Positions 52,028-59,964 of a stretch of DNA of 64,000 nucleotides are shown here, piece after piece (position 1 is the stretch's first letter; each line of letters opens with the position of its first letter). The notes below the pieces were generated by a model that saw only the letters and a list, made by a program, of their open reading frames with translations, ran no database searches and was not told the DNA's origin. The DNA is from Terriglobia bacterium (GTDB lineage: Bacteria > Acidobacteriota > Terriglobia > Terriglobales > Acidobacteriaceae): assembly GCA_020073165.1 (NCBI GenBank), contig JAIQFP010000007.1, forward strand, positions 147,205 through 211,204. The letters are read 5' to 3'. The position numbers and the translations under genes are program-made.

Positions 52028-55000
52028 ATGTCGGAAGTAACTCAAAAGACGACAAAGACGACTGAGGCCGCCGTCCCAACGACGACCCCCACCGCCGTAG
52101 ACACTAAGAAGAGAGCCCCCGGCCTTGCCTTCCGCCGCTTCTTCACCAAACTCGGCGAGAACCCCTACGACCAGGTCGAATGGGAGCGCCGTCTGGCTCA
52201 GATCACCGATGCCCAGGGCAACGTGATCTTCGAGCAGAAAGACGTCGAAGTTCCCAAAGACTGGTCCATGACCGCGACCAACATCGTCGCGAGCAAATAC
52301 CTGCATGGCACGGTCGGCACGCCCGAGCGCGAGACTGGTGTCCGCCAACTGGTCTCCCGCGTCGCCGAAACCATCCGCGACTGGGGACTCGCCCAGGGCT
52401 ACTTTAAGAGCTCTGAGGACGGCGCCACCTTCCACGATGAACTGGTCCATATCCTCGTCCGCCAGTACGCCGCCTTCAATTCGCCGGTCTGGTTCAACGT
52501 GGGATGCGACCGCATCGAGCCCAACTCCGACGCGCAGAACTGGCACTGGAATCCTCAGACCCAACGCGTCGAGTTCTCCGTTACTGGCTACAAGACGCCG
52601 CAGTGCTCGGCCTGCTTCATCAACTCGGTGAAGGATTCGCTCGACTCCATCCTCACCCTGGCCAAGACCGAAGGCATGCTGTTCAAGTGGGGATCAGGCA
52701 CCGGTACCAATCTGTCTCCGCTACGTTCCTCGACTGAAGGCCTGTCCGGCGGCGGCACCGCCAGCGGCCCGCTCAGCTTCATGAAGGGGTTTGACGCCTT
52801 CGCCGGGGTCATCAAGTCCGGAGGCAAGACTCGCCGCGCCGCCAAGATGGTCATCCTCAACATTGACCATCCCGACATCGTGGACTTCATCGACTGCAAG
52901 GCCAAAGAAGAAGCCAAGGCCCACGCCCTCGTCGCCCAGGGATACGACGGCTCGCATCCCGACTCCGACGCTTACAGCTCCATCTTCTTCCAGAACGCCA
53001 ACAACTCCGTGCGCGTCACCGACGACTTCATGTACGCCGTGGTCCGCGACACCGACTTCTCCACCAAGGCGATTCGCGACGGCAGCGTAGTCACCACCTA
53101 CAAAGCCAAAGACCTGCTCAAGAAGATTTCCGAAGCCACCTGGCAGTGCGGCGATCCCGGCATGCAGTTCGATACCACGGTCAACCGCTGGCACACGTCG
53201 AAGAACACCAACCGCATCAATGCCTCGAACCCGTGCAGCGAGTACATGTTCCTGGACGACTCGGCCTGCAACCTGGCCTCGCTGAATCTGCTGAAGTTCG
53301 CGCCCAATGGGACGTTTGACGTGGAAGCCTACCGCCACGCCGTGGATGTGGTCATCACCGCCCAGGAAATCCTGGTGGACAACGCCGGCTATCCCACGGA
53401 GATGATCGCCAAGAATTCCCACGACTACCGTCCGCTCGGCCTCGGCTACGCCAACCTGGGCGCGCTGCTCATGGCCGCCGGCCAGCCTTACGATTCCGAC
53501 GCCGGACGCGACTACGCCGCCTGCGTGACGGCAATCATGTGCGGCCAGGCCTACCTCCAGTCCAGCCGCATTGCCGAACTCTGCGAGCCGCTGGTGCCCG
53601 CCACCGAGCCGACCCAGAAGAACCTCGCCGAGACCAATCTAGGATCGAACGTCATGCCCGGAGCCGCCTGCCCCGGCTGGTACGTCAATCGCGAGCCCTT
53701 CCTCGACGTCATCCGCATGCACCGTGCGTCCGTCAACAACATCAACAAAGCCAACATCCCCGCTGCGGTGTACGAAGCCTCCAAGGCCTGCTGGGACGAA
53801 GCTCTCGCCCACGGCGAGCGCCACGGCTACCGCAACTCCCAGGTCACCGTGCTCGCTCCTACCGGCACCATCGGCTTCATGATGGACTGCGACACCACCG
53901 GCATCGAGCCCGACCTCGCCCTGATCAAGTACAAGAAGCTGGTCGGCGGAGGCATGATCAAAATCGTCAACAACACCGTGCCCACCGCCCTGTTCAAGCT
54001 GGGCTACTCGCACGACGAAGCCGACAAGATCGTCAGCTACATTGACGCCACCGGCACCATCGAAGGCGCCCCGCACATTAAGGACGATCACCTCGCCGTC
54101 TTCGATTGCTCTTTCAAGCCGGCCAAGGGCACCCGCAGCATCCACTACATGGGACATCTCCGCATGATGGCCGCCGCCCAGCCTTTCATCTCCGGAGCCA
54201 TCTCCAAGACCGTCAACCTCCCCGAGAACGCCACGGTCGAAGACATCATGGAAGCCTATCTCCAGTCCTGGAAGCTCGGACTGAAAGCGGTAGCCATCTA
54301 CCGCGACGGCTGCAAGAAGTCCCAGCCGTTAAGTGCCGCAGGCACGAAAACAGCCGAATCCCGCGGAGCGACAGCCGCCCCGGCTGTCCAGGCCGAACCC
54401 GAAGACTTGAATGGCCCGCCCCGCGCCGTCCGCCACAAGCTGCCGCCCGAGCGCGCCTCCATCACCCACAAGTTCAACGTCGGAGGCCACGAAGGCTACA
54501 TCACCGTCGGCCTCTATCCTGACCAGACCCCCGGCGAAATCTTCATCACCATTGCCAAGGAAGGCTCGACCGTCAGCGGCCTGATGGACAGCTTCGCCTG
54601 CGCGGTGTCGATCGCCCTGCAGCACGGAGTCCCGCTCAAGCTGCTGTGCGAGAAGTACGCCCACACCCGTTTCGAGCCCAGCGGCTGGACCAACAATCCA
54701 GACATCGGCTACGCCAAGTCCATCATGGATTACATCTTCCGCTGGCTGCACCTGCGGTTCCTCACCGGGCAGCAGCAGCTATTGTTCGAAAACTTCCGGC
54801 CGCGGACCGCAGACCGCGGACCTCAGCCCGAAGGTGTAGGAGACCTGAACGGCTCGTCTGAATCTAGAGCCCAGAGCCTAGAGCCTAGAGCCGGTTCTTC
54901 CGTCCACGCCGCCGATGCCCTTTCCAGCATCGTGGACCTGGGCGACGCCCCGACCTGCAGCTTCTGCGGCAGCATCATGACGCGGAATGGTAGCTGCTAC

Positions 55001-55039
55001 CGCTGCATGAGCTGCGGGAGCACGAGTGGGTGCAGCTAG
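52028..55039 (+). CDS. nrdJ: vitamin B12-dependent (class II) ribonucleotide reductase
   Basis: 1003 residues; GGAGAG before the ATG. The catalytic barrel shows TPQCSACFINSVKDS, WGSGTGTNLSPLRSS, NPCSEYMFLDDSACNLASLN and LAPTGTIGFMMDCDTTGIEP. The C-terminus is a Cys cluster (CSFCGSIMTRNGSCYRCMSC) typical of the NrdJ/TSCPD-domain forms. It reduces ribonucleotides with adenosylcobalamin, so it needs B12 and a thioredoxin such as the trxA product. The linker at about 925-965 is encoded by two period-7 repeats and is likely disordered. Confidence 0.95.
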   Translation: MSEVTQKTTKTTEAAVPTTTPTAVDTKKRAPGLAFRRFFTKLGENPYDQVEWERRLAQITDAQGNVIFEQKDVEVPKDWSMTATNIVASKYLHGTVGTPERETGVRQLVSRVAETIRDWGLAQGYFKSSEDGATFHDELVHILVRQYAAFNSPVWFNVGCDRIEPNSDAQNWHWNPQTQRVEFSVTGYKTPQCSACFINSVKDSLDSILTLAKTEGMLFKWGSGTGTNLSPLRSSTEGLSGGGTASGPLSFMKGFDAFAGVIKSGGKTRRAAKMVILNIDHPDIVDFIDCKAKEEAKAHALVAQGYDGSHPDSDAYSSIFFQNANNSVRVTDDFMYAVVRDTDFSTKAIRDGSVVTTYKAKDLLKKISEATWQCGDPGMQFDTTVNRWHTSKNTNRINASNPCSEYMFLDDSACNLASLNLLKFAPNGTFDVEAYRHAVDVVITAQEILVDNAGYPTEMIAKNSHDYRPLGLGYANLGALLMAAGQPYDSDAGRDYAACVTAIMCGQAYLQSSRIAELCEPLVPATEPTQKNLAETNLGSNVMPGAACPGWYVNREPFLDVIRMHRASVNNINKANIPAAVYEASKACWDEALAHGERHGYRNSQVTVLAPTGTIGFMMDCDTTGIEPDLALIKYKKLVGGGMIKIVNNTVPTALFKLGYSHDEADKIVSYIDATGTIEGAPHIKDDHLAVFDCSFKPAKGTRSIHYMGHLRMMAAAQPFISGAISKTVNLPENATVEDIMEAYLQSWKLGLKAVAIYRDGCKKSQPLSAAGTKTAESRGATAAPAVQAEPEDLNGPPRAVRHKLPPERASITHKFNVGGHEGYITVGLYPDQTPGEIFITIAKEGSTVSGLMDSFACAVSIALQHGVPLKLLCEKYAHTRFEPSGWTNNPDIGYAKSIMDYIFRWLHLRFLTGQQQLLFENFRPRTADRGPQPEGVGDLNGSSESRAQSLEPRAGSSVHAADALSSIVDLGDAPTCSFCGSIMTRNGSCYRCMSCGSTSGCS
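54804..54891. repeat. two period-7 arrays inside nrdJ
   Basis: 54804-54831 has GGACCGC, AGACCGC, GGACCTC, AGCCCGA; 54864-54891 has CTAGAGC, CCAGAGC, CTAGAGC, CTAGAGC. They encode RPRTADRGPQP and SESRAQSLEPRAGS in the inter-domain linker. Confidence 0.7.
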
Positions 55040-55049
55040 TTTTGCGTAG

Positions 55050-55071
55050 GGGCGGACGCCCTCGTCCGCCC
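55050..55071. repeat. hairpin element GGGCGGACG-CCCT-CGTCCGCCC
   Basis: Perfect 9-bp stem directly after nrdJ; third member of the family at 21,932 and 31,975. Could double as a terminator, although no T-run follows. Confidence 0.6.
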
Positions 55072-55463
55072 AGCCGAGCGAGAGTGGCAGCGATTGCGGT
55101 TCGGCGAGGTCCAGATCAGAATTTTTTTTCGACGTGGAAATTCCGCCGAATCAACAACTTAATGCGTCATGATCACGCAAAATCCGCCGGAGAAAGGACT
55201 TAGCCGTGAAATCCGGGGGAATGGACTTAGCTGATCAGGGTGTTGCGGCAGTTCGACCGGAATTGAACAAGGTGAGACTGGCGAGCAACGCGGCAAAGCC
55301 CGGCTGCAAGCAATGCGGGTTGTCAAAGAGCTTATATTCTATAAGCTAACATGTAGCATACATATGTTAGCTACTAGATGAAGACGATGTCAAGGAATAT
55401 TGACTCGAGAGAGAGGGAGAAGGCCGTTTTGGGAACGAGGTCGATGGGGGCGATTTTCGGGAG

Positions 55464-55609
55464 GGCACGGCTTCAGCCGTGCCGAAAGATCGGTTTTGGG
55501 TGGCGCAGCGCTTTAGCGCTGCGGAAAGCAGCCGCCGGACTGATTTGAAAGGGCATCGCTTCAGCGATGCCGAAACCAGAACCAACTTCGACGGCTTTAG
55601 CCGCCGAAG
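55464..55609. repeat. cluster of four GCTTYAGC hairpins
   Basis: Stems at 55464-55483 (GGCACGGCTTCAGCCGTGCC), 55504-55523 (CGCAGCGCTTTAGCGCTGCG), 55552-55571 (GGCATCGCTTCAGCGATGCC) and 55586-55609 (CTTCG...CGGCTTTAGCCG...CGAAG). All share the core GCTT[C/T]AGC; the three complete ones are followed by G/CGAAA. The third is identical to the one at 51,911. Confidence 0.75.
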
Positions 55610-55668
55610 CGTGGGTAGCACGAAAGTGGACTAGCAAGAATCACTTCCGACGAGTACAACTTGTGCCG

Positions 55669-55716
55669 ACTGTGAGGGGGTCACGGCCACGCTGTGGCCC
55701 CTTTGTGTTTCCGGGG
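55669..55716. repeat. left copy of an imperfect direct repeat flanking the PEGA gene
   Basis: Begins ACTGTGAGGGGGTCACGG and ends TTTCCGGGG; contains a hairpin (GGGG-CAC...GTG-GCCCC) then a T-rich run. The right copy is at 56467-56513. It lies 12 nt before the PEGA start codon region. Confidence 0.65.
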
Positions 55717-55728
55717 TAAGGAGAAGTG

Positions 55729-56454
55729 ATGCGATCGAAACTGTGCGTCTTCATCCTCTCGCTAGGCATTGTTCTTCCCCTGATTGCGCAGGAAAAAGCA
55801 GCCCCTAACCCCGCGGACGAAAAGCCGCGCGTCTTTATTACCGACAGCCAGTCCTGGGAGATTGCCGGAGGCGGCGGGGGATCAAGCGCGGGCTTCGGCG
55901 CAGCAACCAAAGGCGGAGCCCGTCCCCAGACAGCGGAGATCATGAAGACCTTCGGCGAGCGCTGCCCGCAAATCATCGTCAACAACAAGCAAGACAGAGC
56001 GGATTACATTGTCCTGCTCGACCACGAGGGCGGCAAAGGTTTCGTGCGGCACGACAACAAGGTAGCCGTATTTAAGAAAGATGGTGATTCCATCCTCAGC
56101 CATTCGACCGTCTCTCTGGGCAACGCCGTCAAGGACGCCTGCGGGGCGATCGTCAAGGACTGGCCCCTGAGTGCCGCCAAGCTGCGCGCGCCCGCTCCAA
56201 CTCCGCCTCCCGGGGCTGCCACCCAAACGGCGGAATCCGCTGCAATGGGCAAAATATCGGTGTCTTCCACCCCGCCCAACGCGGATATCGAAATTGACGG
56301 AAACTTCGTCGGGAACACTCCCTCCATGATCGAGGTAACTCCCGGCGAGCACGACATTGCCATCAAGAAGTCCGGATACCAGACCTGGCAACGCAAGATG
56401 AAGATCATGAGCGGCGCCATCAATGTGTCAGCCGAACTGGAGAAGACACAGTGA
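55729..56454 (+). CDS. secreted PEGA-domain protein
   Basis: 241 residues; ATG with AAGGAG upstream. Signal peptide (LCVFILSLGIVLPLIAQ). The middle domain KPRVFITDSQSWEIAG and DYIVLLDHEGGKGFVRHDNK is of unknown type. The end is a PEGA domain (TPPNADIEIDGNFVGNTPSM, TPGEHDIAIKKSGYQTWQR). PEGA domains are found in surface proteins. A truncated sister lies at 59,658 on the other strand, so the gene family was duplicated in this island. Confidence 0.78.
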   Translation: MRSKLCVFILSLGIVLPLIAQEKAAPNPADEKPRVFITDSQSWEIAGGGGGSSAGFGAATKGGARPQTAEIMKTFGERCPQIIVNNKQDRADYIVLLDHEGGKGFVRHDNKVAVFKKDGDSILSHSTVSLGNAVKDACGAIVKDWPLSAAKLRAPAPTPPPGAATQTAESAAMGKISVSSTPPNADIEIDGNFVGNTPSMIEVTPGEHDIAIKKSGYQTWQRKMKIMSGAINVSAELEKTQ

Positions 56455-56466
56455 CCACGGCTGTGA

Positions 56467-56513
56467 ACTGTGAGGGGGCACGGCACGCCGTGCGCCCCGT
56501 TTTGTTTCTGGGG
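56467..56513. repeat. right copy of the PEGA-flanking direct repeat; probable terminator
   Basis: ACTGTGAGGGGGCACGG...CCGTGCGCCCC then GTTTTGTTTC. The stem of ~9-11 bp and T-rich tail suit a terminator for the PEGA gene. About 80% identical to the left copy by eye. Confidence 0.6.
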
Positions 56514-56560
56514 CCCTGCAATCGGCCGATGAGAGTGAAATAAGGGCCTGACACTCACGT

Positions 56561-57300
56561 ATGGAAAAGAATAAGCAAGAGGGTTTCTTGGACGTGTATA
56601 GCCGCAACGCTCGGCTCAAGGTCGCGTTACTGGTGATATTGCCGTTGAGTGGGGTGGTTGGTGCGATCGGGCTCAATTTCTCGGTGGCCATGGGAGCAGT
56701 CGCCAGTCCCCTTAGCGCAGTTGGGTTCACGCTTCTATTGGCTCAGTTGGGCGGGACTTTGGAAGCAAGAAACAGCCCTATCTTTACAAGCTGTGGGGAG
56801 GTAAGCCGAGCACAACGAAGCTTCGCCATCGTGATGGCCGTTTGAATCCCTACACCCTCGCTCGCTATCACACCAAGGCTGCGGCGCTCTTGGGGAAGCC
56901 GCTCCCCACCGCGGAACAGGAGGGTGAAGACCCAGACTCGGCTGACCTAGTGTATGAGGCGTACGGCGATCTTCTGCGGGAGTTGACCCGCGACAGGAAG
57001 ACCTACCCGTTGGTGTTTCAAGAGTTGGTCAACTATGGCTTCAGAAGAAACCTCTGGGGTATGAAGGCGATCGGTACTGCAATCGCCGCTCTGTCAACAG
57101 CAATACAGGTGGGCGTTGCCGTGTTGGCTTTGCTTGGGAAGAGCAGACAACCCGGTGCAGGCGACATGGCATTCCTGCTCGTCGACGTTTTCATGTTGGG
57201 GTGTTGGCTCTTTCTGATTACACCAGACTGGGTTCGGGTCGCCGCTGAGGCTTACGCGGATCGTCTGCTAGCCGCGTCAGAGAATCTCGAGCCGAAATAA
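56561..57300 (+). pseudogene. membrane protein gene with a -1 frameshift
   Basis: The first frame codes MEKNKQEGFLDVYSRNARLK then two membrane helices up to LLLAQLG. Reading then must move: the frame ending in a stop at 57300 continues RDFGSKKQPYLYKLWGG, KPSTTKLRHRDGRLNPYTLA and so on, with two more helices (AALSTAIQVGVAVLALLG, FLLVDVFMLGCWLFLITP). The two parts meet at about 56,750 in TTGGGCGGGACTTT, where one base is missing. If it is a real deletion the gene is broken; if a sequencing error it is a ~245-residue four-helix protein. A long frame beginning TTG at 56842 codes the second part alone. Family not named. Confidence 0.65.
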
Positions 57301-57366
57301 GTAGCGTTGGCACGGGCGCCGGTGATGTGACGGATTGAATGAGTTGAGAGAGTAGAGGAGTTCTAT

Positions 57367-58380
57367 ATGGGTCTCTTGATAGACATGATCGCCGTGGGGG
57401 AGGGGGATTCATTTCTTCTGACACTGGATGGCCCTTATGGTGAGCGATACATACTAATCGACGGCGGCCTTCCGGAAGCTGGTCAGAAGGTCCTAAATTA
57501 TGTTACCAAGTGGGCACCGACCGGCCTGAGCCTAGTGATCGCGACACACATAGATAACGACCATATTGGCGGGCTGGCCACCGTCTTGGAGCATGCGACG
57601 TTCGCGCCCGGCGCTGAGTTTGCCCTTAATGTTCCTCCAGCCATCAAGGAACACTGGACTCCCGCACGTGGGACTCTCGAGAAATACAGAGGCGTTACCC
57701 GCTTTCGAGGACTGATCGAAGCCGTAGACGCGGTGAAAACTCTGTCAGCAATCGCGAATCGCAAGGGGTTGGTTGTGAGTGACGCCTTAGAAGGAAGGTG
57801 GTGGTCATATGGAGAAGTCGTCTTAAATGTTCTCAATCCCACTATCGGTAGGCTTGAGGCTGCGTGGGAGGAAAGCGACCTGGACAGATATATTCAAGGG
57901 GGCTGGGCTCCGGAGTTAGTGTCAGCAGTGGAGTCTGTCGCCGAGGCTCCGTCAACATCTGCAGAGAACGATTCGAGTATCGTGATTGAGATTACCAACG
58001 GGGCTGTCCCATGCGCCCTAATGGCCAGTGATGCCGGTGCAGCCGTTCTCAAAGAGGTCACCCATGGGAAGGCATATGAATTTCTCAAGGTTCCTCACCA
58101 TGGCAGCAAGACTGGCCTCGATGAAGGACTGGTGAGACAATTGCGACCGTCGACGGCATTCATTCCAGTGGGGGAAAACCAAAATGGGCATCCCTGCATT
58201 GAGATACTCGACCTGCTCAAGGACAACGGTGCAACGACGTACTGTGCCGGCAAAACCAAGGATTGCAGAAAATTGTGCACCTACCCAGGCGGCAACATTT
58301 ATCACGCGATCGGACGGGCGGGCCGTCCCGGATCGCCCGTTGCAGACAGCTCGAAATGCAGGAATAACGTGAGGGCATGA
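57367..58380 (+). CDS. ComEC/Rec2-like metallo-beta-lactamase-fold protein
   Basis: 337 residues; ATG with AGAGGAG upstream. Cytoplasmic by lack of signal. The zinc site is THIDNDHIGG (H61, D63, D65, H66) and later VPHHGSKTG (242-250) as in the nuclease-like domain of ComEC. Only the MBL domain is present, without the membrane channel. In phage-defence islands such stand-alone MBL proteins are common nuclease candidates. It is followed by two mini-genes and a membrane gene with the same orientation. Confidence 0.83.
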   Translation: MGLLIDMIAVGEGDSFLLTLDGPYGERYILIDGGLPEAGQKVLNYVTKWAPTGLSLVIATHIDNDHIGGLATVLEHATFAPGAEFALNVPPAIKEHWTPARGTLEKYRGVTRFRGLIEAVDAVKTLSAIANRKGLVVSDALEGRWWSYGEVVLNVLNPTIGRLEAAWEESDLDRYIQGGWAPELVSAVESVAEAPSTSAENDSSIVIEITNGAVPCALMASDAGAAVLKEVTHGKAYEFLKVPHHGSKTGLDEGLVRQLRPSTAFIPVGENQNGHPCIEILDLLKDNGATTYCAGKTKDCRKLCTYPGGNIYHAIGRAGRPGSPVADSSKCRNNVRA

Positions 58381-58480
58381 AGACAGGTGGCTTACCCTCT
58401 GCAGTTCTTGGCCGGGGCCATGCGCTGCTCGGCTCTTCGAATCGTTCTTACTGATTTCGATTCACGTTGGAGGATTACAA

Positions 58481-58648
58481 ATGCCATGGAAACTGCGTAT
58501 TGATCCGACGGGCCCCCTGAGTCCGCCGAAACCGCCGAAGCCGCCTAGCCCCCCGAGGCCGCCAAAACCGCCACAGCCGCCGAAGCCGCCAAAACCTCCC
58601 AAACCTCCTGCTCCGCCGGGATATAGGTACTACTGGAGCGACAAGTAG
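58481..58648 (+). CDS. 55-residue (PPx)n proline-rich microprotein
   Basis: ATG preceded by GGAGG with 7-nt spacing, so translation is convincing. MPWKLRIDPTGPLS is followed by about ten PPx triplets (PPK, PPK, PPS, PPR, PPK, PPQ, PPK, PPK, PPK, PPA) and the aromatic tail PPGYRYYWSDK. Such consecutive diprolines need elongation factor P to be translated and form a polyproline II rod. It could bind an SH3-like or WW-like partner. No family is known to me. Confidence 0.75.
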   Translation: MPWKLRIDPTGPLSPPKPPKPPSPPRPPKPPQPPKPPKPPKPPAPPGYRYYWSDK

Positions 58649-58682
58649 GGCCCGTACACACTCATATTGAGGAGCGACATCT

Positions 58683-58823
58683 ATGGCACAAGAGAGCAAG
58701 CCTCCCAGGTTACCGAAGAAAACATTTGACAAACGAAGCGGCGAATTGCCTCCACGACCTACTTACTTCAAACCACCCAAGCCAGTCGTTCCGCCGCCAG
58801 CACCGGGCAAGAAGAAAGACTGA
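58683..58823 (+). CDS. 46-residue proline/lysine-rich microprotein
   Basis: ATG with GAGGAG 9 nt upstream. MAQESKPPRLPKKTFDKRSG is followed by ELPPRPTYFKPPKPVVPPPA and a lysine tail (GKKKD). It lies 34 nt after the first microprotein and 5 nt before the DUF6338-like gene, so it is translated as part of the same operon. Possibly a companion of the first; function unknown. Confidence 0.68.
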   Translation: MAQESKPPRLPKKTFDKRSGELPPRPTYFKPPKPVVPPPAPGKKKD

Positions 58824-58828
58824 CCTGA

Positions 58829-59476
58829 ATGGACAGGCTTGGATACGAGACGGCCTCGATAATTGTCGTTCTGCTGCCCGGCTTCATATCAGCCGCTATC
58901 ATCAGTGCGCTGTGCGTGAGACCGAAGCAAAGCGAGTTCGAGAAGGTTATTGAAGCCGTCGTAAACACCTTCGTGGTCGTAGTAGTCTACGCCCTCGTGG
59001 TTGGCAAGTTCCCGCTTTCGATGGAGGCCACCGCTGATCAGAACACGACCCACTACCAACTGGTGATTGACAGGCTCCCACTCTTAATCTTGATTGTTAT
59101 CGCCATTGGCTGGAGCCTGCTGGTATGTTTTTGCGAACAGAGAGATTTCCCGTTCCACTTCCTCCGGCGTTGGCGGTTCACGACACGGACGTCACGAGCT
59201 TCACTTTGGGATGACGCCTTTTCAACGTATGGCCCCAAGGGCTACGTGCAAGTCGAACTGTCTGACGGGCGATGCGTGATGGGGTATCCGAAAAAGTATT
59301 CAGACGATACAAAGGATGTGGGTCTCTTTCTGGAAGACGCCGGGTGGGTCTCCGAGGCCGGAGACCTGACTAGGATTCCTGGCGGCGGAATTCTACTCAC
59401 CAAGTCATCCGGAATCACCAACATAACTTTCCTTAACGCCGAGATCGATAGTTCTAAAGTTGAGGGCTCGAGTTAA
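58829..59476 (+). CDS. DUF6338-like membrane protein
   Basis: 215 residues, starting 5 nt after the preceding stop. Three transmembrane helices (IIVVLLPGFISAAIISALCV, VVNTFVVVVVYALVVG, LLILIVIAIGWSLLVCF) precede a cytoplasmic domain: WDDAFSTYGPKGYVQVELSD then GRCVMGYPKKYSDDTKDVGL, with an SH3-like beta pattern. The layout and W-D-x-F...V-x-V-x-L-x-DG-x3-G are what I know of DUF6338. An SH3-like domain could bind the proline-rich microproteins encoded just upstream. Confidence 0.62.
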   Translation: MDRLGYETASIIVVLLPGFISAAIISALCVRPKQSEFEKVIEAVVNTFVVVVVYALVVGKFPLSMEATADQNTTHYQLVIDRLPLLILIVIAIGWSLLVCFCEQRDFPFHFLRRWRFTTRTSRASLWDDAFSTYGPKGYVQVELSDGRCVMGYPKKYSDDTKDVGLFLEDAGWVSEAGDLTRIPGGGILLTKSSGITNITFLNAEIDSSKVEGSS

Positions 59477-59559
59477 TCCACAGAGTGCCCTAGGTCTCGC
59501 GCCTTTCGAGACCTGGGTGCAGGCATCGCCACCACGGATGCTCCAGGCTTCTCGGGCGG

Positions 59560-59651
59560 GTGGCCCACCCCTTTCGGGTTTGACCTCGCTGGCATCACCC
59601 GAATGAGGGGTGCCCCATCCTTCGCGCACTTTGCGAAGGGTGGGAGCCTTG
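59560..59651. repeat. palindromic REP-like element
   Basis: CACCCCTTTCGGGT pairs with ACCCGAATGAGGGGTG; then GCCCCATCCTTCGCGC with a GCGAAGGGTGGG arm. It belongs to a frequent acidobacterial element type. It lies between the DUF6338-like gene and the PEGA remnant. Confidence 0.55.
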
Positions 59652-59657
59652 ATCTCT

Positions 59658-59830
59658 CTACTGGCTCTTCTCCAGCACCGCATTCAGCTTCACTTCCGAC
59701 CCCGCCTGCACGGTGAGCTCCCGCGACCACTCCTTGTATCCGGAAGAAGTCACGCGGACGGTGTGTTTGCCGGGCGACAGTTTCAGCGTGCTGGGAGCGT
59801 TGCCGACGAAGGCTCCGTCGCTGAGTGATT
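59658..59830 (-). pseudogene. 5'-truncated PEGA-domain gene
   Basis: On the minus strand the last ~55 codons read DGAFVGNAPSTLKLSPGKHT, VRVTSSGYKEWSRELTVQAG and end LNAVLEKSQ, a clear PEGA-domain end close to that of the protein at 55,729 (both end in LEK(S/T)Q). Upstream the sequence is not coding but holds a hairpin element, so the 5' part was lost. Confidence 0.7.
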
Positions 59831-59847
59831 GCCGTGGTTCTGGAAAA

Positions 59848-59881
59848 CCCCATCCGGCGCAAAAAGCGCGCAAGGATGGGG
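59848..59881. repeat. hairpin element at the break of the PEGA remnant
   Basis: CCCCATCC (59848-59855) and GGATGGGG (59874-59881) close a loop that contains GCGC-AAAAA-GCGC. Related to the element at 59,560. Confidence 0.55.
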
Positions 59882-59952
59882 CACCCTGGATGACATTTCG
59901 CGTTTTCTGAGACGTGGGGAGCAATTTGGCGCCCCTGACGACTAGGGTCGGC

Positions 59953-59958
59953 TATAAT
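59953..59958 (+). promoter_or_regulatory. -10 box TATAAT of a leaderless-type promoter
   Basis: A perfect TATAAT, 6 nt (CAAGAT) before the ATG of the HTH gene, which lacks a ribosome site. The -35 box is unclear. Confidence 0.6.
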
Positions 59959-59964
59959 CAAGAT

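Larger units (their letters stand above)
55040..55728. other. 689-bp hairpin-rich intergenic region
   Basis: No gene. After nrdJ comes a GGGCGGACG-CCCT-CGTCCGCCC hairpin (55050-55071) that may stop the transcript. The sequence around 55,100-55,380 is AT-richer (ATTTTTTTTCGACG and CTTATATTCTATAAG) and may mark the left edge of the accessory island. The hairpin cluster and the PEGA-gene repeat follow. Confidence 0.55.
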
